Shown here piece after piece: positions 14,505 through 30,800 of a stretch of 64,000 nt of DNA. The notes under the pieces are model-generated. The model had not been told where the DNA came from. It searched no databases and saw only the letters and a program-made list of their open reading frames with translations. The DNA lies in assembly GCA_013399875.1 (NCBI GenBank), contig VXAZ01009370.1, forward strand, positions 1,391,421 to 1,455,420. The letters run 5' to 3'. The stretch is from Gymnorhina tibicen (taxonomy: Eukaryota; Chordata; Aves; Passeriformes; Artamidae). Positions within the stretch are counted from its first letter, which is position 1. Each line of letters starts with the position of its first letter. Both the position numbers and the translations under genes were made by a program.

Positions 14505-14700
14505 GTTCAGGCCTCAGCTCTAGCTCTGACTCCTAGTGTGACCTCGAGCAGGTCATTGAGACCTGGGTCTGCAGTGTTTTCAAAAGTAAACTAGATAATG
14601 CAGTGTAGAAAGCTGGAGACCCTTGAAACTCCATTCATTTTTTGAGCCTCAGTTGCAAATCTGTAAATCTAAGATGCTGTTAATAACCAAGCATGTGCAG
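14505..14700 (+). mobile_element. MIR-like ancient SINE, degraded
   Basis: Two blocks in the correct order and orientation resemble the MIR core SINE. The first (about 14517-14562) has GCTCTGACTC, then GTGTGACCTCGAGCAGGTCA, like the MIR 'TGTGTGACCTTGGGCAAGTCA' core. The second (about 14643-14668) has GCCTCAGTTGCAAATCTGTA, like 'GCCTCAGTTTCCTCATCTGTAAA'. About 80 bp of unrelated sequence separates the blocks where MIR has only about 10, so an insertion or coincidence is possible. MIR-type elements predate the bird-mammal split, so a remnant in a bird is plausible. Family recognition is from memory. Confidence 0.42.
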
Positions 14701-19249
<4,549 letters not shown>

Positions 19250-19440
19250 CCTCTCACCTTGCAATACTTTTGCTGCTCTCTGCTGAACCCCCTGCAGCCT
19301 GTCGCTGTCCTTTTCACCATTAGTTACCCAGAGCACAGACTGGGCTGGACACTGAAGGTCTGCCAGCCTCTCCCAGCTGTGGCTTGGCCTCTTGGCCAGG
19401 TGAGGCCAGATCACACAACCAGCCTGGCTTTTCTCCGCTT
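19250..19440 (-). mobile_element. Probable eroded CR1 internal fragment
   Basis: The stretch follows the order of the CR1 region just upstream of its 3' end, in reverse orientation: CTCTGCTGAACCCCCTGCAG, CTGTCGCTGTCCTTTTCACC, a CCCAGAGCACAGACTGGGC segment like 'CCCAGAACTGGACACAGTACT', then GGCCTCTTGGCCAGG like 'GGCCTTCTTGGCCAC'. Individual blocks are diverged and the 3' end is absent, so this is an inference from ordered partial matches. It could be chance similarity of C-rich sequence. Confidence 0.42.
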
Positions 19441-22400
19441 TGTGCCTGCAAGGTCTCTCTGAAGGAAAACCTCTCCCAGCAGAATCGCCTTTTCTGCTCC
19501 CTTATCCCCTTGCACATTCTTAGCTGGGGTGAAACATCCATAAATCTCTTCCTCCTATCACAATTTCTCCCTGACTCCCTTTCTAAGGTTGTGAGATGGT
19601 TTATAAATACATGAATCCGTAGATAATTTTTCCACTCCTCTTGGTAAATACCAGAATAGAGTGCATATTTACCTCCAGACTAGGCAGTAATGTCAGCTGG
19701 CAGTCGTGGTCTGTATCTGCTGCTCCAATGAAGGCTGAGAAGGCAGAGTCACATCTACAGAGTTACATGAAAAGTTAATTGCCTTTTCTAACATTATGAG
19801 TGCAGTAACACCCAAAATAAAAGCTCTACTGAAAATTTATATTTTCTCAGCCAGAACACTAAAGAAATTGCTGTGACATTATGACCTTGTAGTGGAATAA
19901 TGGTCTGGAAGACTGTCTTCCCTCTGCTGTTATGCACCACTGAATGCTACTGATTTTCATAGTTAATCATAAATGCTTGCCCTAAGTTAATTGATGTCCT
20001 CATTATGTCATACTTAACTGCAGCTTAGGAGAGTTTTTTGCCATTAACTTCTACACCGGTTAGCCTTACAGCATCAAGAAGCAGTAAAAATGAAGAAAGG
20101 ATCCCCAAAACAAATTGACCATCTCTGTGACCACCACATCACCATTTAAATTTGTAAAGGTCAGAAGAAAATGTTCCCTTCAGCCTGCATTTTTCTCACT
20201 CTGCACTTTTCACAAATACCACGAGCTAGAGTGATCTTCACAGGCACCTCGAGGTTGTAATTAGCAGCAAACCAGTGACTGCCTACCAGTGCCAGTCCAA
20301 ATGCTCCTCTTTGGGGCTTAGTGTCTGCAAATGCCAAAGAGTTGAGGTTTCCACATAAAACTCTGGAGTTTTGAAGCTGTCTAAGAGACATTTATGCTCT
20401 TGTGATAAAGCTTCAGCTCCTCACTCTACAGCTCCTTTGCAGGGGCTCTGTGTATTGGAACTCAAGGGTGAGACCATAATTCCCACTGCTTGGGCTGTGA
20501 AGATGAAAGGAAAGGCAGTATTCATCTACCTGGAATGACAGATTTTGGGGTGGAAGGTGAAAGAAGTGGTAGAATGGGGTCATGGCGATGGCAGAAAATT
20601 ACCAGACATCCGATTCTAGTTTTTAACCCTCCCTGTTTCTTCCAACACCCCTTTTTATGGCAGTAATTGAACTATTGCTGTAAAGTTCAGTCAGGTGCAC
20701 TCATTTCCCGTGACATGAGAGGTGGACCCTCGGTTCCCAGTGCTCACTGGCCTGCCTTGCTGCGACAGCCACCGAGGAACTTCCTGCTCCAGAGCCGCGT
20801 TGGCTGACCCTCTTACTCACTGCTTACTTTTCCTCCTTCCTGTTTTATTCACCTCTTAATCCTAGTTAAAAGCTATTCAGAAGTTTGATCTTTGCAAGCA
20901 TTTTACCTGAGGCATGATTCCATCTCAAACCTTAATCCCAATAGTCTTGGAAACCAGCCTGTCTGACCGACCTTCTGAAAACATCCCCCCTGTAACGAGA
21001 TGACACGGACACTGCAGATCAGCATCCTTATGAACACCTGATGCTTACACAGGGGGCTCAGCAGAGATCCTGGCCCAAGGCTTCCCAGCAGAAATTCCAC
21101 GTGGTTACCCCGGAGATAGCCAAAACTGCATTTTAAGCTGTTGCATCAGTGTGCCGTCTATCACCAACATTATCTTTCAAAATTCCCAGCCTTACACATC
21201 ACGGTGTGTCATGTCTGGTGAAAAGCAGTACTTGATTTGACTGATGTGCTGTAACTGGGATGAACTTATTACTCATGGTGAGCCTATTAGTCATGTTGCA
21301 TCTGCCTCGGTGCAGGGAGGTTCCCGTGTGAGTGCGAGCTGTAACGCCTGCGTTTAAAGTGCAGCTGAGATAACCCTGCCTTTGCAACAGGCATCTTCAG
21401 TTTTGATGTGGCTGGTGGCTGATATAGAACATTTCAATGAATGCCCTATTTGTTAAAGTATTCCAAATAAACTCGCCAGAACAGGAACCACAAAGTCAAG
21501 CTGCAAATATTTCATCAGAGGCTGTTAGCAGGAAACATGCATGAATCTAGTGACACTGGCCTTGTCATCCTTGTGGTTTAAAACACCCCATTACAATATG
21601 AAATGTCAGCCACAAGGATGTGGCTTGTGATTTCAGGGTGTCTTTGCCCAAAAGAAAATTAGGCTGGGTTTAGTGGATTAAGCGTTTTGCCACAGGGACT
21701 GCGGGAAACAGCTGAAGGAAAAATCCAGCCCTGTCTGGAGGACCAGATTCATTTCTGAAAACACATTTCTGTGAATATGGGACTACCATCCATGATTCTT
21801 TTTTTTTTTATTTTTTTAACTTTGTCCTAGACCTTTCCCAACTTGGATATTAGCAGATTGTCAGAGGAATATGTATTACAATTCTGTGGATACACACTGA
21901 GCCCAAACTAAGATGTTCCAATCGTTAACCAGCACTGTTTAAAAGAAGATTCTTATTTTTCCATCGGATTTATCTGGATTTGATATCCAACTGGCAGTTT
22001 TTGACTGTGTGGGAGCTGAACCCCTATCACATACCAGTGGATCACACTTTTCAGTGGGGAAGGGAAGCAAGGAGAGAGGAAGGGGGTGCCGTCTGGATGT
22101 TTGTTTTTTATTTTATTTTATTTTGGTAAAAACTCCCACAGCCTTGTCTCTAAACAGCAAATATTTATACAACTGCATAAAAGAGCTGTTCAGCATTGGC
22201 CTCTCACAAGAGATACCTGATTTGACTGAATGGCATCTGGTTGGAGAGCAGCCCTCACGTTGTGCATTACCCATCCTTTTCAGCTGCCCCAAAGAGGGTA
22301 TGTGCCAGTTTCCCGAGGTCAGCACTCTGACAGGAGCTCAGCTCTGTCTCTCTGCTGCAAGATGGGCCATTAACACTCGTCCTGCCAGGAAACTTGTGTG

Positions 22401-24954
22401 GTTCAGTATCAGGTTCTGCTGCTGGCAGTTTTGGGCCGGCTTTGTCATCTACAAACCTTTGAAAAGAGGCATCTGTGCAAGACAAATCTTCACCCCAGTG
22501 TTGATTGCTCTCAAAACTTTTGCAGAAGACATCGCTGCTCCCACACCTCAGACATCGGAATATTAAACTAATGTCAAATCATCTACCAGCAGTTCTGTGC
22601 TCTTATCCCTTTTATGATTTATTCTCTCCAGTCATGGATCCACGTCTTAGTCATTTAGGGACTGATGTAAAGCCCATCCCAGTGATTAGAAAGTTTCCTA
22701 TTATCTCGCCTGGCTTTAGATGATGTCATCAAATTTTGATCTTGCTGCTGTTCAGGTCATTGGAAAAACCCTTGTGGATTTGGGGGAGGCAGGATTAAGG
22801 CTGCCTATTGTGCTGGGGAGGGCAGCACTTCTGCAATGCAACGTGACCTTTTCCTTTTAGAACTTGATCTTTAGCTCTGCCGACTTGGCAGCTCCGAGCC
22901 TGTGAGACAAGTTCATCCTCTCCCTATTTTATGAGGCCATCTGGGAGGATGTTGCTCTCATAAGCACTACCCCTGTAACAGCTCCATCATTTTGAGCTGA
23001 AAATTCTCGAGCCAGATACAAATGTGGGGAAACTTTCCCCTGCAGCTTGTGATAAGGGGTTGAACCTGGCACAGCTGATGGGAGGAAGAATCTGCCAGAA
23101 AAGCTTTAGAGTGTCTAAAGAAGAGAGAGCTTGGATCCTCCTGGTCTTGGAACCCAGTCCTCCCGGGGAGATGGGATGTGTTTTTCTCCACAAACTGCTT
23201 GCTCATCTATCCTGATCAGAGCCTGGAGGCCGGTTACTCCTCCTGCACAGGATGGTCTTCGTGCATTGCACCCAGGACTTTTTCCATAACTGCATCCAAC
23301 CACCCACTCTACCTCCTTGCTTTATTTAATGAAGAAAAATCATTCCACCTTTTGATCCAGCCCTAACTAGGACAGGTGATGGGTGTCCTATTTTCCTTAA
23401 CCTGTCCTTACAGATTTTCCCAGTTGGCACAGCAGTTGCACTGGTGGAGATTGGTGTAATTCAACAGCTTTTTTTGGGGGGTGTTGGTGACGCACGAGGT
23501 GAACTGTTAGCAGGTATTTTTGCATTTTGTTTTGATTCTTATAGTAAAGTTTCCCACCTGGACTCCTGAGGCAGGATGTGTTAAGTCTGGCAGATTATCC
23601 AGACGCTGTGCAGTATTTCAGATAACAGCTCCTCCATCTGACTTCACAGATCAGAAAATATGCTCTTTCCTGTGTCAGTTTTAAATCTGAAAACTTGGAC
23701 TCATTTCTGAGCCCTGCCAGTGACATCACTAACCCTCAGACAAAGCTGGTTTTTTGGGTGACAGTCAAGGTACCATTTCTTATGCTCTGTAGAGGTCCAG
23801 TTCTTGGTTTGGGTCCCCATTCCATCCTCATAATTGCAATAACTTATGCTTTTAACTAGTTACATTTTGCTCGTAGGGCTATAAGATGACTGGCACCTAG
23901 ACCAATCTGGTGCACATTTTTCAGTGTTCCTTGTAGTAACATATGAAACCGAGGTGAATTTAGTTTTCCCTGAATCAGAAAATGGACAAGTCTTTTTAGG
24001 GCATATAGGTAATTTGAGAAGTTCTTTATCTTTTCATAACACTAGGTCTTGAGACTCTAATGGACTTTTTGGAATGAAGTTTTTTGTACAGGACCCAAGA
24101 CTAGAGCAGGTTGGAGATTGATGGCAAAAAATGTGGACTGTTTCGTAAAAGATAGGATTATTATTTGATTTGTATTCCAGCCAGGTTTTAAATTCATGAA
24201 GAATTGAAACGGGCGTTGGAAGGTGTTCTGAATATGTAACAAATATTGAATTTATCTGTTGTTGTGAAACAAATAGGGATGTTCAGATGCTGCACATCAG
24301 TGTGACACTCATAGAGGATCCTAAAGTTGCCATGTGACATTCTGAAGCTGAAAAATGATCAGAAATAATAGGGTCGATTCTCCAGTTTGAAAAAAAATGC
24401 AAATGCAACACCAAAAAAAAGGTAAAATATCCCTCTTCCTTTCTCCCTTCTAAAAACAAAGCCAAAATTCACCTATTCAGGAAATCTCACGTTTGATAGG
24501 ATTATTGCATAAATGAAAATCTGACGAGTTTTGTCCCTCTTTACTTGTTCCAGCCTCACATTTACTTGCTAATTCATGCAAAGTTTTTCCAAGTGCTTCA
24601 CACTGGAGGATGTTGGCTCTTCTCTGAAAAGCAGTTTCTCAACCAGCCTATTTCCTCCTTCAGACCCAGTGATCTGGCACGAGAGAGAAACACTGCTTGC
24701 TGCAGCCCAGGCCAGAGGCTCTGGAGGAATAAAAGCACAACCTCCCCAGCTGGTGTGAGTGCTGGCTTCTCCACGGCACTCCTGCACCCCTCTCTTCCTC
24801 TGTCACCTCCTTTTATTTCATGTGAATGCACCAGGTTTATTCCCGACACAAAGTACAAGGGGGCCGAGAAATTAGGGGATTAATTTGGGAGCTAATAGCT
24901 AATTATTTTCAGGGGTAACACTGCTCTGCAATGCTTCCCACTGCAGAGGCTCCC
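19441..24954. other. Unique non-coding sequence
   Basis: No gene or transposon was identified. The longest open frame (22009-22566, plus, 185 codons) has no recognisable domain, passes through a TTTTA-rich tract near 22104-22125 and overlaps minus-strand frames. T-rich runs occur at 21799-21817. A pyrimidine tract ending CCTTTTAG near 22860 is acceptor-like without a following exon. Confidence 0.55.
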
Positions 24955-24982
24955 CCCTCCAGCTCTCCAAGGGGCTGGAGGG
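24955..24982. repeat. 9-bp perfect inverted repeat
   Basis: CCCTCCAGC (24955-24963) and GCTGGAGGG (24974-24982) are exact reverse complements separated by a 10-nt loop. In RNA this would be a stable GC-rich hairpin. It lies about 76 bp before a second, longer inverted repeat. Confidence 0.85.
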
Positions 24983-25058
24983 CCACGTTCCGTTCCCTGC
25001 AGTGCCCTGAGGGTCCTGCATCCTCTCAGCCAGGTTGGCCCTACCTGTACAGCCCATC

Positions 25059-25134
25059 AGCACATTCCTGGCCGGACTTGAGGAGAACCACTTGAAAATG
25101 GCTGTAGATAGTCAGTGCCCTTCAGGAATGTGCT
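25059..25134. ncRNA. Candidate small-RNA-precursor-like hairpin
   Basis: AGCACATTCCTG (25059-25070) and CAGGAATGTGCT (25123-25134) are perfect 12-bp reverse complements across a 52-nt spacer. Inside, a 3x3 internal loop is followed by GG/CC, one bulged G and ACT/AGT pairing, giving about 17 paired positions and a terminal loop of about 31 nt within 76 nt. That geometry resembles an animal pre-microRNA, but no known microRNA was recognised and pairing does not continue below the base. The inverted repeat is seen directly; a small-RNA role is speculative. It could equally be a chance or mobile-element-derived palindrome. Confidence 0.3.
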
Positions 25135-27069
25135 AAACAAGCGCACTCCCCTGCGCTCTGCAGCTGCCTGTCTGGAGATGCTGGTTTCCAGCCAGGGCAG
25201 TGGGGAACTGTAGTTCCCTTGACCTGATTTAGATCCTACTTAACTGCCCAAATTTACAGACATGAACCAAGAAAAACACCGACGTGCACTGGCCACAAAG
25301 GCAGGGGCTGACAGGCGAAATCAGGCCATCACAGAGGTGTGGGCTGATGTCTGATGCCTCACCCCTGCTGTGGGCAACCAGAAACCTTGGTATCTCTTTT
25401 TTTAAAAATACCGTATCCCTTCCTTATCTTTTTTTCCTTTTTTTTCTTTTTTTTTAAAAACCCCACGGGTCTGAGATGCGCTCCCGATACCTGCCTTCCC
25501 GAGAAAGGCGGATTAGCAATTACAGACTGTGCCAGTCAGCTCCTTACTTCGCACGTTTACTTCTCAAGCTCGTGGAATTTTCTTCTAGCACTCACCAGCT
25601 TGAGTTGCTGGTGTTTCTTGCAAGCCGCCCTGAGCTTTGGCCATCCTGGCTGAGGACCCTTTCCTGCCGTGCTGGAGGCTCCTCTGCTCAAGCACTGGGG
25701 CTGTTCGTGTCCCTTTGCACATGGCAAGGAGAGGCAGCAGCGGTGTGCTGTGCACACGGAGTCACCACGCCTTCAGTGACACAGTGGTGACCGGATGGAC
25801 TCGCGCCGAGCTGGAGAAGGGTCATGGCTGTTTTTGTTCCTGGGACTTTAGCTGAGGAATTTTTTTTTGCTGGATTCCTCCAAGAATCTTTTCTGTAAGG
25901 GTCATTCATAACCCAGCCTTTTCCTGCTGGATTCCACTGTTCCCCCCAAGCTGTTAATGGAGCTATACTCTCTTGTATTATTACACTGCATTCACTTTCA
26001 GGTTTTTTGAGACTCTGGCACTTCAGTTTGGGGACAGGTTGTCCATGAAGAACTCCTGTTACGCAGTTAATGAGTAATACTTGCTTGAGAATGAAGCCCA
26101 GACTTCAGTACTCTTGACAAAAACCTGGATTAAAGGACAAATTTTTCAGTGGCTTTTAAGCAAAAGTCTTTACTATGGAGATTCTCAACACAGTTTGTTC
26201 AAATTCTCTGCATCCTCCAGACCAAATCCCCTATCATTTGGATGCATCACTTGGTTTTTGCAGGACCCTGATGTGATTTTTCACTCCCCAGGTCTTGTAT
26301 TTTCTACATGTTTAGAGAAAAGAAGGGATGGCACAGAAACAATTTGGTAAGATTCTGCTATATTAAAAACCAGTGTTGCGTTTCCACCTTTCACTTCATA
26401 TTTCTATGTCTAGCTTTGGTCAACAGAGACTCCAGATTCAAGTGTGTTAATGGCAATATTTATTTAGCTATCAATGTAGCCCTTTGTTTTTGTAACCTTG
26501 GCTTGATAATTAAGATCCCACAGCTAATGATGTTCAAAATATTTTGTGGTATCAGACAAAGCTAGGAACATAACAGCCTGATCAATACCTTTCAGTGACA
26601 ATTTTACTCCAAACCTGTGTTTTGAACATGAACCTTCAAAATATTTTATTGGCCAAGACAAACGGTGTCTGTGCACAGTTATGTTTTTACAGTATTTTAA
26701 TTCCAGTGAATCAGTACAGTAAATATTGATACACTGTTTTGCCTTCAGTATTTTTGGACTTCTGTCAAATTAATTAAATAGTAAATAGCAGAGTGGATAT
26801 CCCAGCACACTGTCCTATTAAATGCTAAGCAAGATTAGAGTGCCTGATAAAAAGATCTTTATGCTCCTGCAAATAAAGGAAGGACACGGTGTTACACCAG
26901 CCTTTGTTGGCATTTCCCAGGTAGTTTTCCGAAGTGAGCATTTACTTTGTGTTCTTTAACAGATGAGAAAGCTTCACTGCTGTGCATGCGTGCAACATAC
27001 TTTTGTAATTATCTTTCCGTCCTCGGTGTTTATTTTCTCCTTTTTCACTGTGATCCCTCCAGCTTACAG
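25135..27069. other. Unique non-coding sequence
   Basis: No gene or transposon was recognised. T-rich runs lie at about 25427-25457. The 25.5-25.85 kb patch has overlapping open frames on both strands, the longest 104 codons, with no recognisable product. Positions 26400-26900 are AT-rich. Confidence 0.55.
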
Positions 27070-27097
27070 GTTTTTTTTCCTTCTTCTTCTTTTGCAG
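27070..27097 (+). promoter_or_regulatory. Splice-acceptor-like polypyrimidine tract
   Basis: A run of T and C ends in TTTTGCAG at 27097, directly before the CpG-rich block. It fits a vertebrate 3' splice site well. A donor-like GGAG/GTGCGT lies at 27359-27368, so a hypothetical 265-bp exon (27098-27362) would be open in the frame starting at 27098. The 88 or so codons in it resemble no known protein. Splice-like motifs are common by chance, so this is only a candidate. Confidence 0.25.
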
Positions 27098-27120
27098 AAC
27101 CGAAAGAGACACCCGTGGGT

Positions 27121-27600
27121 TGCTAACCTCCGTCTGTGGCGGTGTCTGCAGGGTCTGCAGCTGCTGTTTATCTGCCCGCACACGGATCACCTCGCGTTTC
27201 TCCGGGACGCTCTTCAGCCGCACACGGAGCGAGCTGTGCTCTTGTCCTTGCTGTCCTCCTCACCCTGTCCGAACCCCTTATGCCTACGCGCAGAGAGCAC
27301 CAAGCAGAGGTGGTTCCTGCAGACACTGCTGCTCTCCCTGCTCCGTGGGGCCGGGTTCGGAGGTGCGTGTGCCTCCTCCGGGGCTGGGAGTGCGCGAACA
27401 CCGCGGAGCCCCGGCGGGCAGGAGAGGTGCTGCTGCCGCAGCCCTCCCTTCTGGGGAGCAGGACAGCAGAACATGTTGTCTGCAGCGTTTTGCCCGCTCA
27501 GCACTGGCCAGCAAAGCCCGCAGGCTGTTACAGTAGAAGTTCACACTTTCCAACCTATTTATCGACGGCATTCCTGGCCCTGCGGGCATCTGCTTTAGCA
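27121..27600. promoter_or_regulatory. CpG-rich block, probable weak CpG island
   Basis: By hand count this block has about 32 CpG in 480 bp, with GC near 60 percent, much denser than the flanks. It would likely meet standard CpG-island thresholds. Such islands in vertebrates often mark promoters or regulatory elements kept unmethylated in the germ line. All three plus frames are open for 138 to 214 codons, and minus frames for about 100, which reflects stop depletion. None of the translations is recognisable. A promoter role is inference. Confidence 0.55.
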
Positions 27601-29234
27601 GAGCGTCTGACCAAGGAGGCGATCGAAACCCATTGTATTATTCGGGCTGGTTTTCAAAGTGGGGGACCTGGGCACCTCCATTTCACTTCCTCGTTTATCT
27701 GTGCACGTCTTGTGTGCTTATCTTTTGTATTGATTTGCTTCAGAGATTATAGAACTCCAGCTCTGGCTTTGCCTCTCTGACTCCACAAACTCTGAAGATT
27801 TAAGTGCTTTACTGCCAGGTTTCTGCAAACTTGCTTTTTTTCCCCCCCTGTGTGTATAATTTGGAGAATCAGTATGTTCCAGCTTTTAGTACAACTTGCA
27901 AGCAAAACTGAATCCATATTGATACTGAAGGATGAATTGGCTTTTACTGACAGATACTTAAGCTCACATTCATCACATCTCAACGTTCCCAAGTAAATTT
28001 TTTTCATAAAAACAGATTGAAAGCTTGACCCAGATAGACTTCACAAGAAAGTTTGTTGTCACCGGGAACTGAAAACAAATCTCATGGAATACGAAGCAGA
28101 CTTTTAAATAGACGGCAGTCTGTATCAGTAGAGGTTTGGATAATTGCATTTCAGTATCCTGGATTATCCAGTTTCCATGGAGGTCGGGATACCTGGAAAG
28201 CAATCTGCTTTGCAGAAAGGTTGTAATAACTTCCATACTGAAGTACAAGAGGGCATGTGCTCTAGTGGATCCAGGTCTTACACAGTAGTTCTCCTTAGGA
28301 GATAGAGTTTGATGTAAGCATTAGGTATGATCTCTTACAATTCCTGTAGGTCTTAACCCCCTCAGAATTCCTCCTGGTTTAAAAGAGAAGTCTGTGATCC
28401 AAATCTGAGTGAAGCTTCCCCCTGCACACAGGAGCTCCCTCCCCATTGTTCAGAGGGAGCAAGGCAAATACCTCAGCAGAGCCTGTTTGAACATGCATGT
28501 TCTTACAGAAGGGAACACAAAGCAGTCTGACATGGTTTGTTGTTTTCTTTTGCAACGTTGGATATGTCTGTGCTCCCTTTTTAACTTTGTTTTCACTGCC
28601 TTTCTTTTTCCACACGAAAACTCATTCGGGAGAGAGCAAGTGAAGCCCTTCAAAAGAAGGAGGCACCGTGTGTGATCGAGTGACCTTGGGGATTTGCCTC
28701 TGTCATTGCCCTCGCCACCTCTTGACAAACACCGAGTGAAACGGATTTACAAGATTGTGGAAATCATTGCATTTTCTCTCGTTTTATCAGCACAGATGGA
28801 AAGCAGGGCTGTATCTAATCTCAGTCCAAAATCAGCTGGAGTTGGACTGATAGTGTATAAAGATAGAAAAGGCAGAAGACCTATAAATTTACCGAGCTGT
28901 AACTTGTGCTGTCTGAGCTAATAAGACAGAGCTTTTCAGTAGTTTATGCTTAAGGAAGATAGAGATACAAAGCCATTTATTTTGACATTCCATTTCTTTA
29001 AAATACTCCCTAGTTCTGTACCAGATGTTACATTTCCTGACATTGCTTTAAAATATTTCCTGGAAATATAATCTAACAGGGCCAAATCCCTGGGTTCTTC
29101 CTCAGGCAAGGTACATGGATGAGAGCTTGCCAGCATCTCACTACCACCCCTATTCAATAGGATTCGCCCAGATGGTACTGAAGTTTGTATCACAGACATA
29201 TTTTAGCCGTCTCTTTTGGCTTTATTCCTCTCTG
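27601..29234. other. Unique non-coding sequence
   Basis: Past the CpG-rich block the composition returns to AT-moderate with no recognised gene, RNA or transposon. A T8 followed by C7 tract occurs at about 27835-27849. Open frames are below 93 codons. Confidence 0.55.
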
Positions 29235-29328
29235 TCCTTCTTCTTCTTCTTCTTCTTCTTCTTCATCTTCTTCTTCTTCTTCTTCTTCTTCTTCTTTTTC
29301 CTTCTTCCTTCTTCCTTCTTCCTTCTTC
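29235..29328. repeat. (TTC)n microsatellite plus CTTCCTT heptamer repeat
   Basis: This is a 94-nt pyrimidine-only tract on the plus strand apart from a single A at 29265. About 19 TTC units (29238-29295) are followed by about four CTTCCTT-type heptamers. The complement is a pure GAA/GGAAGAA purine tract. The poly-F and poly-E open frames here are artefacts. Confidence 0.97.
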
Positions 29329-30784
29329 GTTTGCTTATTGTTGTAGTTTTTTTGATTTTTTTTTTTAATTATTTGTCCCCTGAGTTCTTCCTGCAGCATT
29401 TGAAAAATTCCAAAGGTTCAGTGATGCCAATGTAGTGCTTTGCAGGCAGCCAACTGCACTTCTAAGCCGCCGCCCAGGAATGTATCCGACCACATTTGGC
29501 AGCGCTGCTGCAAGAAGGAACTATTAAGGCTTGTTAAGGACCAGGACTGAATTGCCCTCTTACCTTAGACTGTGGTTCCTGTGATTCGGGGTTAAGTGGA
29601 GGGGGATGTCAAGCATGCCCGTTAGGAGTAAATTGTTGAGTTAGACATTTTGTCTTTGGGCAGGGTAAAGGAGCTGCTGCGGAGCATTCCAATGAAAATA
29701 TTAAGGGGACACTTAATGTAATGTGGAGCTCCTACATGTGTTCATTCATGCACAAAAAACTCGATTAGTTCATTACATCCACAAGGTAGCCAGTGTCTCC
29801 CATCAGCACGGGCTTGTCTGACACATTGCTGAGAGGGTGAAGAATCGAGAATCATGTACAGCAAAGAGAAACGTGTAAAAGCAGCAAGAAACATCATTAC
29901 TTCTGGGGGCAAACAAACCTCTCTGGATTAACTAGCAAACTGTTGAAGCGCGAAGAAATCAGTGCCACATCTGCACCAGTCTGCTTTGTATTCATTACTC
30001 AAGGGCTGGGTTGAAAATTAATATAAAATCACCCCTATGAGTATTATAATGAGATTGTTAATGTGGAAACTCTGGAAAAGCATTCCAGCCTTTACCTTAT
30101 AGACACATTAATTTAAATTCAGAGTTAACATGCATTGGAAATAAACACTGTTGCTTTGTCCACTTGCTGCCTGAAAACACCGATTAAAAAACAAACAAAC
30201 CACAAACTATTTGTGCAGAGGATGGTCTTTACATGGCCTGGATGCTATTAATCCAAATTCTAGAAAAATGCAAGAATAAAAAATGAGCAGCTGTTTACCT
30301 AGTCAGGAAAACTGCTGCATGGGGAGGGGGATATCTTCAGTTCCTCTGGCTGCTGCAGAGTCCTGCATTGGTTAAATCCAGCAAGTGGTACACCACCAGG
30401 CATAATACTTCATCTGGTAGCAAGACAAAGGTGATGTGGGAGATTTGGGGTCCTTTGTGGCTCTGGAGCAGTCTTGGGTGACTTCAAAACAAAACAGCTG
30501 TGATGGAGAGCAGAGGCCCTCAGGAGCCTGGCATCCTCAGGCTCTTTTAAGCCATTAGACTGCAGGAGCTGTAGTGCTCTTGCAATTCAAATAGCACCGG
30601 TACATTAACGTGCAAACAAAGCTTTTTTGATGCTGAGGTTAAACTAACTTCCTTTCAGAAGCTTTAAAGTTTCACCTTGTCTTGAAAGAAAAACACATCA
30701 CATACAGACTTGAGAATTTTTGGTAGAAGCTGCAATGTTTTCCTTCTTCTTTTTTTTTTTTTTTTTTTTAACTGAGTTTTTTTT
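29329..30784. other. Unique non-coding sequence
   Basis: No gene or transposon was recognised between the TTC tract and the assembly gap. An unbroken T run of 20 lies at 30750-30769, just before the gap. Confidence 0.55.
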
Positions 30785-30800
30785 NNNNNNNNNNNNNNNN
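30785..30800. other. Assembly gap of 16 N
   Basis: Sixteen N follow a T-rich tract. The 19 bases TTTTTTTTAACTGAGTTTT before the gap (30762-30780) recur right after it (30801-30819). The repeated flank suggests that overlapping contig ends were not merged. The open frame running across it with unknown residues is not a gene. Confidence 0.98.

Noticed and set aside
22009..22566. 185-codon plus-strand open frame
   Set aside because: No recognisable domain, overlaps minus-strand frames, crosses a TTTTA-rich tract; expected by chance in 64 kb.
26963..27780. Overlapping plus-strand frames of 211, 138 and 214 codons
   Set aside because: All three frames are open together in a CpG-rich block, which indicates stop depletion, not coding. 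No translation is recognisable.
29115..29435. Poly-glutamate or poly-phenylalanine protein
   Set aside because: Translations of the (TTC)n tract.
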